Positions 1 through 8,887 of a stretch of 64,000 nucleotides of DNA are shown piece after piece; the first letter of the stretch is position 1, and each line of letters opens with the position of its first letter. The stretch is taken from contig NZ_BMWG01000008.1 of NCBI RefSeq assembly GCF_014651115.1, positions 193,445-257,444 on the forward strand, read 5' to 3'. The translations under genes were made by a program, and so were the position numbers. Under the pieces are notes generated by a model. The model saw only the letters and a program-made list of their open reading frames with translations, ran no database searches and had not been told where the DNA came from. The DNA comes from Streptomyces inusitatus (GTDB taxonomy: Bacteria; Actinomycetota; Actinomycetes; Streptomycetales; Streptomycetaceae).

Positions 1-633
1 GTCGAAGAGCGCCAGGGTCCCCCCGGCGGTGACGCGCGGGTCGTCGGTGTCGACGGTGCCGACCAGCCTCTTGGCGAGGGTGGGGCCGTCGACGGCGAAG
101 CGCACGGTGTCGCCGACGCGGTAGCCGGCCTTCTCGGCGGTACGGCGGTCCAGCGCCATCTCGCCGCCGTTCAGCGGGCCGCGTCCGGCGGCGAGGGGAT
201 AGCGGCTGTCCCGGCCGTCGCGCCCGTTGTCCGGTGCGTAGTTGGTCGCCAGATTCTGCCAGCTGTTGTCGGCGTTGAGCGGCCGTCCGTCGCGGGCCGC
301 CAGTGTGGCGGTGCCGTTGACGACGGGGTGCACCGAGGCGACACCGGGTACGGTACGGATCCGGTCGGCGAGATCGCTGGTCAGCGCGGTGGTGCGCCCG
401 CCGCCCGCCTCGCCGTCCGGTGCGGTCCCGGTCTCGGCCCGTTCGGTCTCGGCCTGTACGGATACGGCCACATTCTCCAGGCTCTTCGCCGACGCGCCGC
501 GCAGCGCCTGGACGGTGGTGTCGCCGAAGACGAGCGTGCCGGAGACGAAGGCGACGCCGAGCATGACCGCGAGGGCCGTCATGCTCAATCGGGCTCGGTG
601 CGCGAGAACATTGCGCAGGGCGGTACGGAGCAT
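1..633 (-). CDS. FtsX/MacB-type ABC transporter permease (partial)
   Basis: This is the N-terminal 211 codons of a membrane permease; the rest lies beyond the window edge. The start ATG is at 633. The protein opens with MLRTALRNVLAHRARLSM, typical of FtsX/MacB-like permeases. A first membrane helix follows (about residues 16-40), then a long extracytoplasmic MacB-core-like domain. The adjacent upstream gene on the same strand is a MacB/LolD-type ATPase, so the two should form an exporter for a lipid, peptide or antibiotic. Substrate cannot be read from sequence. Family assignment is firm; the specific role is inferred. Confidence 0.85.
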   Translation of the reverse strand, partial: MLRTALRNVLAHRARLSMTALAVMLGVAFVSGTLVFGDTTVQALRGASAKSLENVAVSVQAETERAETGTAPDGEAGGGRTTALTSDLADRIRTVPGVASVHPVVNGTATLAARDGRPLNADNSWQNLATNYAPDNGRDGRDSRYPLAAGRGPLNGGEMALDRRTAEKAGYRVGDTVRFAVDGPTLAKRLVGTVDTDDPRVTAGGTLALFD

Positions 634-706
634 GGTGGTCCCAGTCCTGGTTCGCGTGACGGAGCTTGTCCGAGCGGTGGCAAGCGGTGGTGGTGAAGGA
701 AACGGG

Positions 707-1474
707 TCAGGAGCCGAAGCGCCGCATCACGTCCAGGACGCTCTCGGCGGTCGGGGCGAGGAGTTCGTCCGTGATCCGGCCGTCGGCGAGGAAGATCACG
801 CGGTCCGCGTAGGAGGCCGCCACCGGGTCGTGGGTGACCATCACGACGGTCTGGCCCAGCTCTCGTACGGAGTCGCGGAGGAAGGCCAGGATCTCGGAGC
901 CCGCGCGGGAGTCCAGGTTGCCGGTGGGCTCGTCCGCGAAGATGATCTCCGGGCTGGAGACGAGGGCGCGGGCCACCGCGACGCGCTGCTGCTGTCCGCC
1001 GGAGAGCTGGGCGGGGCGGTGGCCCAGCCGTTCGGAGAGACCGACCTTCGCCACGACCGTGTCCAGCCACCGCCGGTCCGGTTCACGGCCTGCGATGGCC
1101 ATCGGCAGGGTGATGTTCTCCAGCGCCGTCAGCGTGGGCAGCAGATTGAACGCCTGGAAGACAAAACCGACCCGCTCCCGCCGTACCCGGGTGAGCTGCC
1201 GGTCGTTCAGGGCGGACAGTTCGATGTCACCGATGCGCGCGGAGCCCGCGGAGACCGAGTCGAGACCGGCCACGCAGTGCATCAGCGTCGACTTGCCGGA
1301 ACCGGACGGGCCCATGATGGCGGTGAAACGGGCGCGTTCGAACTCCACCGAGACCGAGTCCAGAGCGACGACCTGGGCCTCGCCCTCGCCGTACACCTTG
1401 CTCAGGGCGGTGGCCCCGGCGGCGGACACCGCCGGTGGGCGGGCGGGCACGGACGCGGCTGTCTGCGTCGACAT
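707..1474 (-). CDS. ABC transporter ATP-binding protein, MacB/LolD family
   Basis: The protein is 255 residues, a complete ABC ATPase. Walker A GPSGSGKST is at residues 55-63, signature LSGGQ at 157-161 and Walker B IIFADE at 177-182, followed by PTGNLDS, the motif typical of LolD/MacB ATPases partnered with FtsX-like permeases. The start ATG at 1474 has a GGAG about 10 bases upstream. Its partner permease begins 73 bases downstream at 633. The neighbouring two-component system (1727-4254) may control this exporter, as is common for such Streptomyces pairs, but no direct evidence is visible. Confidence 0.93.
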   Translation of the reverse strand: MSTQTAASVPARPPAVSAAGATALSKVYGEGEAQVVALDSVSVEFERARFTAIMGPSGSGKSTLMHCVAGLDSVSAGSARIGDIELSALNDRQLTRVRRERVGFVFQAFNLLPTLTALENITLPMAIAGREPDRRWLDTVVAKVGLSERLGHRPAQLSGGQQQRVAVARALVSSPEIIFADEPTGNLDSRAGSEILAFLRDSVRELGQTVVMVTHDPVAASYADRVIFLADGRITDELLAPTAESVLDVMRRFGS

Positions 1475-1673
1475 TGCGGCTCCAGCGGTGAGGGGAAGGG
1501 GGTGCTTCCATCCTCGGCGCGCCGTGCGTCCGAACCGTCGGCCTCAGGGTGTGAAGGGAGCGTCTGCCGAAAGGCGGGTCGGCGGGCGCGCGTAGCACTT
1601 CGGGCGTACGGCCGGCTCTGTCTTTCGGCAGAGCCGAGGCGCGGGGCAAGTGCGCGGGGGCAAGTGCGCGAGG

Positions 1674-1720
1674 CCGAGGCTCGGGGCCGAGGCTCGGGGC
1701 CGGTGCGCGCGGGCCCGCGC
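1674..1720. repeat. Tandem 13-bp repeat and 14-bp GC palindrome between exporter and response regulator
   Basis: CCGAGGCTCGGGG occurs twice in tandem (1674-1686, 1687-1699). It is followed by the 14-bp palindrome GCGCGGGCCCGCGC at 1707-1720, just past the stop of the response regulator read on the minus strand. The palindrome has no loop and no T-run, so it is only a weak terminator candidate. The rest of 1475-1726 shows no gene. Confidence 0.45.
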
Positions 1721-1726
1721 CTGGGC

Positions 1727-2455
1727 TCAGGAGACCAGCCCCGCCCGGTACGCCAGTACCGCCGCCTGTACCCGGCTTTCCGTGGCCGTCTTCTCCAGAA
1801 TGGCGCTGACGTGGGTCTTCACCGTGCCCACACCGATGCCCAGCCGCCGGCCGATCTCCGCGTTGGCGAGGCCCCCTGCCAGCAGCGCCAGGACATCGCG
1901 CTCCCGGTCGGTGAGGGCGGCCAAGCGCTGATCGGCCCCGCCGTCCGACGCCTTCCCGGCCCCGGGCGCACCGGCGGTACCGACGGCACCGGCGGTGCCG
2001 TTGAGCATCCGCTCGATGACGGTGCCGGTGACCCCGGGCGAGAGGACCGCGTCACCGACGGCGGCGGCCCGTATCGCGCGGATCAACTCTTCCGGCCCCT
2101 CGTCCTTGAGAAGGAAACCGGTGGCACCGGCCCGCAGCGCGCGGGTCACATTCTCGTCGTCGCCGAAGGTGGTGAGCATGACGACCCGGGGGCGGGGCCG
2201 GAGGGCCAGGAGCCGTTCGATCGTGGCGAGCCCGTCGAGCACGGGCATCCGGATGTCGACCAGCGCCACATCGGGGCGGGTCTCGGCGGCGACCCGTACG
2301 GCCTCCTCGCCGTTCACCGCCTCACCGACCACCTCGATGCCCTCGGCATGGCGCAGAATCAGCCGGACGGCATGCCTGATCAGCTCTTCGTCGTCCGCGA
2401 GCAGCACCCTGACGGGGCGGCTCCCGGAAGCGGGAACCTCGGTGGACTCGGTCAT
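1727..2455 (-). CDS. NarL/LuxR-family response regulator
   Basis: The protein is 242 residues: an N-terminal receiver domain with acidic pair D21/D22 and phospho-acceptor D67 (VALVDIRMP), then a C-terminal LuxR-type helix-turn-helix (about residues 180-240; LTDRERDVLALLA and IGRRLGIGVGTVKTHV). I chose the ATG at 2455 because it forms a 4-base ATGA overlap with the stop of the upstream kinase gene, implying translational coupling. An in-frame codon at 2467 is the alternative. It should be phosphorylated by the kinase and act as a DNA-binding regulator, perhaps of the exporter at 1-1474. Confidence 0.93.
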   Translation of the reverse strand: MTESTEVPASGSRPVRVLLADDEELIRHAVRLILRHAEGIEVVGEAVNGEEAVRVAAETRPDVALVDIRMPVLDGLATIERLLALRPRPRVVMLTTFGDDENVTRALRAGATGFLLKDEGPEELIRAIRAAAVGDAVLSPGVTGTVIERMLNGTAGAVGTAGAPGAGKASDGGADQRLAALTDRERDVLALLAGGLANAEIGRRLGIGVGTVKTHVSAILEKTATESRVQAAVLAYRAGLVS

Positions 2456-4254
2456 GGGGACTCCCACGGTGGTGTCTGCGACACCACCGGCACGGTGAAG
2501 TGGTCAATCGCGGCCAATGTGTCGCCGCGGAAACAGTATCGGGTGATCTTGATGTGCCCCGGGCCCTCGGCGGCCCGTCCGGCGGCGGGCCCCATGGACT
2601 TCGGCGCGGCGCTCCCGGGCGTGGGCACGAGTACTTCGTCCTTCACCCACGGATAGACGCAACTCGTCACGGACCTCGGGCGGGCCGGCTCGCGGCCCGT
2701 GGCCGCCGCGCGGGCCAGCGAATGGTCCCCCTCCCCGACGGCCTCCATCTCCTGGCGGGACATCCCGATCCGGGGCGGCTCGTCGTAATCGACGGGGTCG
2801 TCCGTCCGTATCTGGCCGACCAGGATCAGACCGAGGATCATCATCAGCCCCACGCCCGCGAGGCCGAACAGCCCGGTCAGCGCGCTCACAGCCGCACGGA
2901 GGACGCCTCGGGCCTCCCGGTCGGGCCCGGGCCCGGGTCCCACTCCGGGCCCGATCGGCGGTTCGGCCTGCGGGGCTTCGCCCGGGGCTTCGATCGCCGT
3001 CTCCGGATCCGGTCGATCCGGTCGCACCGGGATGCGGGCCGTGACCGCGAAGCCCCCCACCGACGTCGGGGCCGCCTCCAGGGTGCCGCCGAGCAGCGAC
3101 ACCCGCTCCCTCAGCCCGACGAGTCCGCGCCCTGTGCCCAGACCGGCCGACTCGCCGCCGGTCATGGGCGGCAGCCCGTTCCGTACGAGGATCTCCACCC
3201 GGTCGCCGGTGTGCGTGACCGCCACGGCGACATGCGCTCCGGCGGCGTACCGGTGCACATTGGTCAGGGACTCGCGCACCACGCGGTGCACCGCGCGCCG
3301 GACCAGGGCGGGGTGATCGCCGAGATCGGGGCCGTCCCAGGTGAGGTCGAGATGGATGCCGCCGAGGCGGGACTCCTCGGCGAGGGTCTCGATGTCGGAC
3401 CGGGTGCCCGTGGTGTCGGTCAGGGCCCCGGTCCCGGTGTCCCGCCCCAGCGGACCCAGAACGCCGAGCACTTCGCGGAGCTCGCGCATCGCCTCGCCCG
3501 CGGCCCGGCGTACCCGCGCCGCCTCGTCGCGCAGCTCGGGGGACTCCTTCCGCAGGGCCATCTCCAGTCCGCCGCTGTGCAGCGACACCAGGCTGAGACG
3601 GTGGCCGACCAGGTCGTGCATCTCCGCCGCGATCCGGGTGCGCTCATGGATCCGGGACTCGCTGGCCGTGAGACGGCGGACCGTCTCCGCGGCGACGGCG
3701 CGTTCGCGCAGGGCCCGCAGCAGCCTGCTCTGCTGTTCGTTCGCGATGCCGACGAGGGCGGGCACGATCAGTACGGTGGCGGCGAGCATGCCGCCGAGGA
3801 CGAGCCCGACGGCGTGGCCGACCAGACCGTGGCGCGGGGCGAAGTCGTGGATGCCCACCCCGTACCGCGGCGCGGAGACCGCACAGACCAGCATCGTCAG
3901 GGCGGCCGACGCCAGCAGTACGGCGGTCCGGCGGCGGTGCGACACGAGCTGCCTGGCCGTGGTGTACGCGATCACCGCCACCGGCAGCCCCGCGGCAGGC
4001 AGCAGACCGAGGACCGCGGCCGCGCCGAGCAGGCTCGCGATCGGGTGGCGGCGGCGGACGGCCAGCAGGGCGAGGACGACCGCCGCCAGAAGGAGCTGCG
4101 CCGCCCCGGGGAGCGAACCGCTCAGGTCCCACTCGTTCAGCGGGTCGGGGAGCAGTATCAGCAGCGCGCCGCCGGTCACTTCGGCGAGCGCTCGCCACAT
4201 GCCCCGGCTCTTCTCGCCGGGAGCCGCGAAGGGGCCGCGTGAGGTGAAGGTCAT
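2452..4254 (-). CDS. Sensor histidine kinase (HisKA_3) with C-terminal membrane extension
   Basis: The protein is 600 residues. Residues 1-175 hold several hydrophobic helices. A coiled linker leads to the HisKA_3 dimerisation domain with phospho-acceptor H213 (EMHDLVGHRLS). A HATPase_c domain follows (RESLTN N-box and GLGTGRGLVGLRERV G-box). Most NarL-family kinases end there. This one continues through a proline-rich linker into an extra hydrophobic helix (about residues 458-482) and a 118-residue tail with two cysteines (SCVYPW and YCFRGD) that would lie outside the membrane. The start is ambiguous: ATG 4254 has no Shine-Dalgarno sequence, while ATG 4200 has a GAGAAG upstream but would drop 18 residues. 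Confidence 0.9.
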   Translation of the reverse strand: MTFTSRGPFAAPGEKSRGMWRALAEVTGGALLILLPDPLNEWDLSGSLPGAAQLLLAAVVLALLAVRRRHPIASLLGAAAVLGLLPAAGLPVAVIAYTTARQLVSHRRRTAVLLASAALTMLVCAVSAPRYGVGIHDFAPRHGLVGHAVGLVLGGMLAATVLIVPALVGIANEQQSRLLRALRERAVAAETVRRLTASESRIHERTRIAAEMHDLVGHRLSLVSLHSGGLEMALRKESPELRDEAARVRRAAGEAMRELREVLGVLGPLGRDTGTGALTDTTGTRSDIETLAEESRLGGIHLDLTWDGPDLGDHPALVRRAVHRVVRESLTNVHRYAAGAHVAVAVTHTGDRVEILVRNGLPPMTGGESAGLGTGRGLVGLRERVSLLGGTLEAAPTSVGGFAVTARIPVRPDRPDPETAIEAPGEAPQAEPPIGPGVGPGPGPDREARGVLRAAVSALTGLFGLAGVGLMMILGLILVGQIRTDDPVDYDEPPRIGMSRQEMEAVGEGDHSLARAAATGREPARPRSVTSCVYPWVKDEVLVPTPGSAAPKSMGPAAGRAAEGPGHIKITRYCFRGDTLAAIDHFTVPVVSQTPPWESP

Positions 4255-4269
4255 CAAATAATGATGAAG

Positions 4270-4305
4270 GGTGATGAAGGACGCCCGACAGCGCCCTTCA
4301 TCACC
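4270..4305. promoter_or_regulatory. 11-bp perfect inverted repeat upstream of the kinase gene
   Basis: Arms GGTGATGAAGG (4270-4280) and CCTTCATCACC (4295-4305) are separated by 14 bases. The element lies 16 bases upstream of the kinase start and downstream of the lipase stop, both on the minus strand. It could be an autoregulatory operator or a terminator for the lipase transcript; no T-run follows. A related ATGATGAAGG sits directly beside it (4261-4270). Confidence 0.5.
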
Positions 4306-4349
4306 TGCCGGTGCCGGTCGGACATCCGCCGGTGCCGGTCGGACACCGG

Positions 4350-5210
4350 TCAGATGCCGACCGTGGTGAAGGGGCGGCACCGGAACGGCTTGGAGTGCTC
4401 GGGGTCGAGCCGGTTCAGGACGAGCTGGGCGACGTTCGGGTCGACGGCCAGACCGAGATGCCCGGCAGAATCAAGCCCGCACTTGTCCTGGAGCACGATG
4501 TTGGTGACGCCGTCCCCCGTGAGCAGGCCGTTGGTGTACGGGGTGACGACCCTGTCGTAGCGGGTGACGATGCTGGTGTACGTCGGCCCGGGCACGGCGA
4601 CGGGACCGTCGTTGAGCTTGGCGAGAAAGGCCGAGCCCGGCAGATAGTCCGTACAGGCCCCGCATCCGACGCCGGTCAGCAGACCCTGGAGTTTCAGCGC
4701 GGCGGCCAGGCTCGCGAGGCCGTTCAGCGTGGTGCCGCGGAAGTTGGAGCCGAAGCCGACGAAGTCGTCGACCTTCGCGGCCCCGCCCAGATACTTCATG
4801 TAGTACGCGGGGACGGTGGTCCCCTCGGAGTGCCCGACGATGTCGACCTTCGCCGCCCCCGTCGCGGCGCGCACACGGTCGACGAAGCCGCCCACCTCGG
4901 CGGCGCTGTCCGCCATCGGGGCGAGCCCGCCGGCGAGTCCGCCCAGCACGGTCTTTCCGTATGTCTCGGAGAAGACGCAGTAGCCGGCCGAGCGCAGAGT
5001 GGGCGCCAGGGTCAGGAAGTTGTCCCAGCTGTTGCCGCCGAGCCCGTGGACGAGGACCACCGGCTCCGGGTGGGCGGCGCTGGGCCGGCAGGACCAGTTG
5101 TTCCACCCCGACCGGGGCGGGGCGTCGTCGGCCGAGGCCGTCGCGGTCAGGGTGGTCGAGGCGAGTACGGACAGCGCGAGCGCTGCCAGGAACGTGCGGA
5201 GCTTTGCCAT
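4350..5210 (-). CDS. Secreted lipase/esterase, alpha/beta hydrolase
   Basis: The protein is 286 residues with a Sec signal peptide (MAKLRTFLAALALSVLASTT...ASA; cleavage near residues 26-28). The mature domain shows the oxyanion-hole HGLGG (55-59) and nucleophile elbow GHSEG with S128. A likely acid residue lies in the RYDRVVTPY region and the catalytic His in the C-terminal DSAGHLGL. Four or more cysteines fit an extracellular, disulphide-bonded enzyme. It resembles Streptomyces extracellular triacylglycerol lipases; the substrate is inferred. The start ATG at 5210 has AAGGAG 8-13 bases upstream, fixing the start well. Confidence 0.9.
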   Translation of the reverse strand: MAKLRTFLAALALSVLASTTLTATASADDAPPRSGWNNWSCRPSAAHPEPVVLVHGLGGNSWDNFLTLAPTLRSAGYCVFSETYGKTVLGGLAGGLAPMADSAAEVGGFVDRVRAATGAAKVDIVGHSEGTTVPAYYMKYLGGAAKVDDFVGFGSNFRGTTLNGLASLAAALKLQGLLTGVGCGACTDYLPGSAFLAKLNDGPVAVPGPTYTSIVTRYDRVVTPYTNGLLTGDGVTNIVLQDKCGLDSAGHLGLAVDPNVAQLVLNRLDPEHSKPFRCRPFTTVGI

Positions 5211-5261
5211 GGGGCGACTCCTTGTTCAACGAGTGGTTACCCGGCAGTAGAGCACGCACCC

Positions 5262-5290
5262 TTATTAAGAACAAGGCATCGTTTCCAAAA
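5262..5290 (-). promoter_or_regulatory. Candidate promoter of the lipase gene
   Basis: On the minus strand TTTTGG (5285-5290) and TAATAA (5262-5267) are separated by exactly 17 bases in an AT-rich island within GC-rich DNA. The -10 match is good, the -35 match poor. Start of transcription would fall near 5255, giving a leader of about 45 bases that includes the AAGGAG ribosome site. Confidence 0.4.
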
Positions 5291-5338
5291 AAGGACATGC
5301 CGATTCGACCCCCCGTCCGGGAAGGATCGGGAGGGGTG

Positions 5339-6049
5339 TCAGGAGTCGCCGAGTCCGGAGCTGACCACGGTGTAGAAGCGGTCGAGCCCGTCCTGGAGGA
5401 CCGCGCGATCGGCGGGCCGCGCGGCATCGGCTTCCGTGCTTGCGCCCGTGCCTGCCCCTGCGCCTGCCCCTGTGTCCAGAAGCCAGTCGGCGATGATGTC
5501 GAAGAGGCCGCCGATCAGCCCCATGGCCACCGCGTGCGCGTGCGGGCCGGTCGCGATGCCCAGCCGCCGCCAGACCGTCTCGACGAAGGAGGCCGCCCAC
5601 CGGCGGTTGGTACGGCGGTGGGCCTCGGCCAGCGGTGTCACGGCCCGGCCCTCGCCGAATGTCACGCGCGCCACCCGCACGTCGTCCACGAAGGCGTCCG
5701 CGAAGTGGCGGATGAGAGCCCGCGCGGCCCCGCTCTCGTCCCGATCGCCGCGTTCGTCCAGCTCGTCCAGCGCCGAGGTGAGACGTCCGGTCACATCCAC
5801 GACGATACGGTCGAGCAGCGCCAGATACAGGGCCTCTTTGCCGGTGAAGACCTCGTAGAAGCTCTTGGTCCCGACGAACGCCCGCTTACAGATCTGTTCG
5901 ATCGAGGTGTCCTGGAACCCCTGGGCGGAGAACAGCTCCAGTCCCGCGTCCAACAGATCCTCACGACGCCTCGCACGCCGCTCCACGGCGTTCAGCCCCC
6001 GGATCCGCCGGCCCTTCACACCCTCGTCGTCCCCCGCCTGACCAGCCAT
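5339..6049 (-). CDS. TetR-family transcriptional regulator
   Basis: The protein is 236 residues. The N-terminal helix-turn-helix (about residues 20-70) reads ...LLDAGLELFSAQGFQ, SIEQICKRA, VGTKSFYEVFTGKEALY, a typical TetR signature. The C-terminal ligand-binding domain is not assignable to a subfamily. ATG 6049 is the start; no strong Shine-Dalgarno sequence is apparent. It is followed downstream by the lipase on the same strand (128-base gap with its own promoter candidate) and lies downstream of the ABC export operon on the same strand, which could be its target. Confidence 0.9.
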   Translation of the reverse strand: MAGQAGDDEGVKGRRIRGLNAVERRARRREDLLDAGLELFSAQGFQDTSIEQICKRAFVGTKSFYEVFTGKEALYLALLDRIVVDVTGRLTSALDELDERGDRDESGAARALIRHFADAFVDDVRVARVTFGEGRAVTPLAEAHRRTNRRWAASFVETVWRRLGIATGPHAHAVAMGLIGGLFDIIADWLLDTGAGAGAGTGASTEADAARPADRAVLQDGLDRFYTVVSSGLGDS

Positions 6050-6111
6050 CGGCCCAACATACAGGCCCTCCCGCCCCGGCCCGCGCGACCCGTGCCGCCA
6101 CGTCCACACCC

Positions 6112-6690
6112 TCACTTCCGACGGGTGGCCGCGGCGGCCAGACCGGAACCGAACAGAAGGAGCGCGGCCGTGGCGGCGAGCGGGGAGCCGCTGGGATGCG
6201 CGGGCCACATCCAGAAGTACGGCGATCCGCCCGGGCCGAGCCCGATCAGGCCGCACAGTACGGGGACGGCGGCCACGGTGACCGGCCCGTACCGCGGTTC
6301 CGCGCACCGCTGGACCAGCAGCCCCAGCCCCAGATACCCCAGGACGTTGCGGGCGACGGCGAAGCCCAGGGGGAAGTCGATGACCACGGCCTCCAGCAGG
6401 GCGATCGCCACCGTCGCGGCACCGGCGAGCGCCAGCGCCGCCGCCCGCAGACGCGGGACGTTCCGCACGGCGGTGACATCCGTCGTACGCGGTGTCCGGC
6501 TCATCGCGTACAGCAGTACGCAGACGGGCAGCACCGGCAGGACGAGGGGTACGGGAATGCTCCCGGTCGTCCCGCCGAACAGCGCGAGTGTGGGTATGGA
6601 GGAGGTGGCGAGCATCGGCGCGACCACCAGACACGCCACGAGCGTCACCACGCAGGCGACGGCGGCGTGGGCGCGCAGCCACCAGATCAT
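6112..6690 (-). CDS. Small integral membrane protein, third gene of an ABC export operon
   Basis: The protein is 192 residues with about five or six hydrophobic helices and no recognised catalytic motif. The ATG at 6690 overlaps the upstream stop by 4 bases (ATGA), which fixes the start. It is co-encoded with a permease (6687-7949) and ATPase (7956-8699). I do not recognise the family; a membrane partner of the transporter is the simplest reading. Confidence 0.75.
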   Translation of the reverse strand: MIWWLRAHAAVACVVTLVACLVVAPMLATSSIPTLALFGGTTGSIPVPLVLPVLPVCVLLYAMSRTPRTTDVTAVRNVPRLRAAALALAGAATVAIALLEAVVIDFPLGFAVARNVLGYLGLGLLVQRCAEPRYGPVTVAAVPVLCGLIGLGPGGSPYFWMWPAHPSGSPLAATAALLLFGSGLAAAATRRK

Positions 6691-7949
6691 GAACCGGCCC
6701 TCGCCGCGCGGGTGTACGAGGAGGGCGACAGCTCGGGCTTCTGCGAGCAGTCCAGTACGGAGCGCAGATTGCGCTGGAACCACGCCTTCTGCGCCTCGGC
6801 CGGCATCGCGCGTACCTTCTGGGCCAGTTGGGCGGCCTCGTCCGACCCGCTCGACGCGGCGGGTTCGACGCCCACGACCTGTGCGAGCCACGCGTCGAGG
6901 GCCGAGGCGGCTTCCGAGCCGGGGTAGGTCTCCCCGGGCTCAAGCGCGCAGGCGGGCGGCCCGGACGGGAGGAGGCTGGTGGCCGTCACGATCAGGACGG
7001 TCTCCCGGTCCGGGACCCGCCAACTGAACTCCACGCGTTCGACCGGGGTGAGGCCAGCCTTTCGGAGCTTGTCTCCGGCCTCTTTCGACCAGCGGACGAA
7101 ATCGTCTTCGTGCTCGTACTGTTCGGGCCAGAGACAGACCTGCGGAGCGCTGCCGCTGCCGCTGCCGCTACAGCGCAGGAGCGACTGGTCGCGGTTGTGT
7201 TCCCCGTCCAGGCCGAGCGGGAACGCGACAGCGATCGACGCGGCGACTCCGGTGACCGCGACCGCCATGGGCAGCACGAGCCGTGCCTTCCCTTGCCGCG
7301 CCGCGATCAGGATCAGCGCCACCGTGATCACGGTGGCCGAGAACAGGGCGGTCGCGCCCAGGCTGCGCGGTGCCGGGACCTGGTCCAGGCGGCAGCATTC
7401 GCCGATGCCCTGGCCGTTGAGGTGGCGCAGCCAGGCGGGTTCGGCGAGGGCGGCAGGCCAGAAGCCCCAGAAGTAGCCGAGGATCAGCATCAGCGGCGGG
7501 CCCAGCAGCCGTGGGAGTACTCCTCCCAGCAGGAATCCGAGGGCGATGTGGGAGAGGACCACCGAGTACCCGACGGCGAGGACCGTCAGGTTCGGCCGGC
7601 CCGGGATGTCGAGGAGCGCGGCGTCCGAGAAGATCGCCAGGGAGATCAGCACGCCTGCCAGCCCCAGCAGCGCCATGGGGGCGAGCTGCTCGGCGGCGAT
7701 CCGCAGCGGGCCCCGGGACGGTGCCCAGGTGCTGACGGCACCCCGTTTGAGCCGTGTCGCCTCCCAGGCCGCACCGGCGCCGCAGACGGCGCTGATGACA
7801 CCGAGGAGCCCGGTGGACTGCGCGGTCACCGACTCCCAGTACTCAATCCCCCCGCCCGTGTTGCCGGTGCTGAAGAACAGCAGTCCGCCGATGAGCAGCA
7901 GCGCCGCCCAGACGGCGGACCCCGAGCGCAGAAGAGTCGCGAGACGCAT
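6687..7949 (-). CDS. ABC-2-like permease with extracytoplasmic C-terminal domain
   Basis: The protein is 420 residues. The first 265 or so hold six to seven hydrophobic helices (for example residues 12-30, 45-60 and 90-110). A C-terminal soluble region follows, with cysteines (LLRCSGSGSGS, VCLWPEQ and, further on, CALEPGETYPG), expected outside the membrane. It lies 6 bases after the ATPase gene and overlaps the next gene by 4 bases, so the three are one operon. The substrate is unknown. Confidence 0.8.
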   Translation of the reverse strand: MRLATLLRSGSAVWAALLLIGGLLFFSTGNTGGGIEYWESVTAQSTGLLGVISAVCGAGAAWEATRLKRGAVSTWAPSRGPLRIAAEQLAPMALLGLAGVLISLAIFSDAALLDIPGRPNLTVLAVGYSVVLSHIALGFLLGGVLPRLLGPPLMLILGYFWGFWPAALAEPAWLRHLNGQGIGECCRLDQVPAPRSLGATALFSATVITVALILIAARQGKARLVLPMAVAVTGVAASIAVAFPLGLDGEHNRDQSLLRCSGSGSGSAPQVCLWPEQYEHEDDFVRWSKEAGDKLRKAGLTPVERVEFSWRVPDRETVLIVTATSLLPSGPPACALEPGETYPGSEAASALDAWLAQVVGVEPAASSGSDEAAQLAQKVRAMPAEAQKAWFQRNLRSVLDCSQKPELSPSSYTRAARAGS

Positions 7950-7955
7950 CGCCGT

Positions 7956-8699
7956 TCACACCTCCCCTCGGACCAGGCCCCGGTACGCGGCCTCCGCCCG
8001 TCGCTCGGCCGCGACCTCCGGCGGGGCGAGCGAGAGGAAGTCGCCGATCGCACCCCGGAAAACCGGCGCGCCCCGGTCCAGGACCACCACCGCCTCGTAC
8101 ACATCCGCCAGATCCTCGGTCTGATGCGTGGAGACGATCACCTGCGCCGTCCCGGACAGCTCCCCCACGAGATCACGGAAGACACCACGCTGTACGGGGT
8201 CGAGTCCGGCCGTCGGCTCGTCCAGCAGGATCAGCTCCGCCCGGTGCACCAGCGCCTGGGCGATGCCCAGGCGGCGCAACTGCCCGCCCGACAGCTCATG
8301 ACTGCGCCGGTCCGCCAGTTCACTCAGCCGGACCCGGTCCAGCGCCCGTACCGCCCGGTCCCACGCCCGGCGCTTCGACAGCCCCTTGAGCCAGCCCGCG
8401 TACGCCGCCTGCTCCCGCACGGTCAGCCCGGGCACCGGCTCGATCCGCTGCGGCAGCCAGCCGACCCGGCGTCTGTACTCACCTCTGTCGCGCGACCGCG
8501 CACTGTCCAGCGAACCCCAGCCGACCCGGCCGGTCTTGGGGGCGAGGGCCGAGGCCCCGAGGGACAGCAGCGTGGACTTGCCCGCGCCGTTCGGCCCGAG
8601 CAGCACCGTATGGCCGGTGGGTAACTCCAGGGTGAGCGAGTCCAGGACGGGGGTACGGGCGCGATAGCCGAAAGTGCAATCCGTATAGCGCAGCGACAC
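7956..8699 (-). CDS. ABC transporter ATP-binding protein (ABC-2 type)
   Basis: The protein is 247 residues from GTG 8699, chosen because the conserved ATPase fold begins there (SLRYTDCTFGYRARTPVLDS). Upstream codons to 8852 are in frame but low in complexity and unlike ABC domains. Walker A GPNGAGKST, signature LSGGQ and Walker B LILLDEPTAGLDP are intact. It is the first gene of the operon with the permease at 6687 and the membrane protein at 6112. The Shine-Dalgarno sequence before the GTG is weak, so the start remains somewhat uncertain. Confidence 0.9.
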   Translation of the reverse strand: MSLRYTDCTFGYRARTPVLDSLTLELPTGHTVLLGPNGAGKSTLLSLGASALAPKTGRVGWGSLDSARSRDRGEYRRRVGWLPQRIEPVPGLTVREQAAYAGWLKGLSKRRAWDRAVRALDRVRLSELADRRSHELSGGQLRRLGIAQALVHRAELILLDEPTAGLDPVQRGVFRDLVGELSGTAQVIVSTHQTEDLADVYEAVVVLDRGAPVFRGAIGDFLSLAPPEVAAERRAEAAYRGLVRGEV

Positions 8700-8887
8700 A
8701 GGCGTTTCCCGGGGGTAGGGGGAGATGGACTGACTGCCACGGCACGGCAGCCACGGCACGGCACGGCGGCGCGGCGCGCGGACCTGGCACGTCGGTCCGG
8801 CGGTCCGTGATCCAAGCGGTCGGTGTCGAACGTCGACGGTATGTACGGACACCCCTGGGCCCGGTATCGGTTCCGCCGATACCCGTC

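Noticed and set aside
242..2656. Plus-strand open frame of about 800 codons across the permease, ATPase and response-regulator genes
   Set aside because: It is antisense to genes with clear conserved motifs, and the sequence is low-complexity Arg/Gly/Pro text typical of a reversed high-GC frame.
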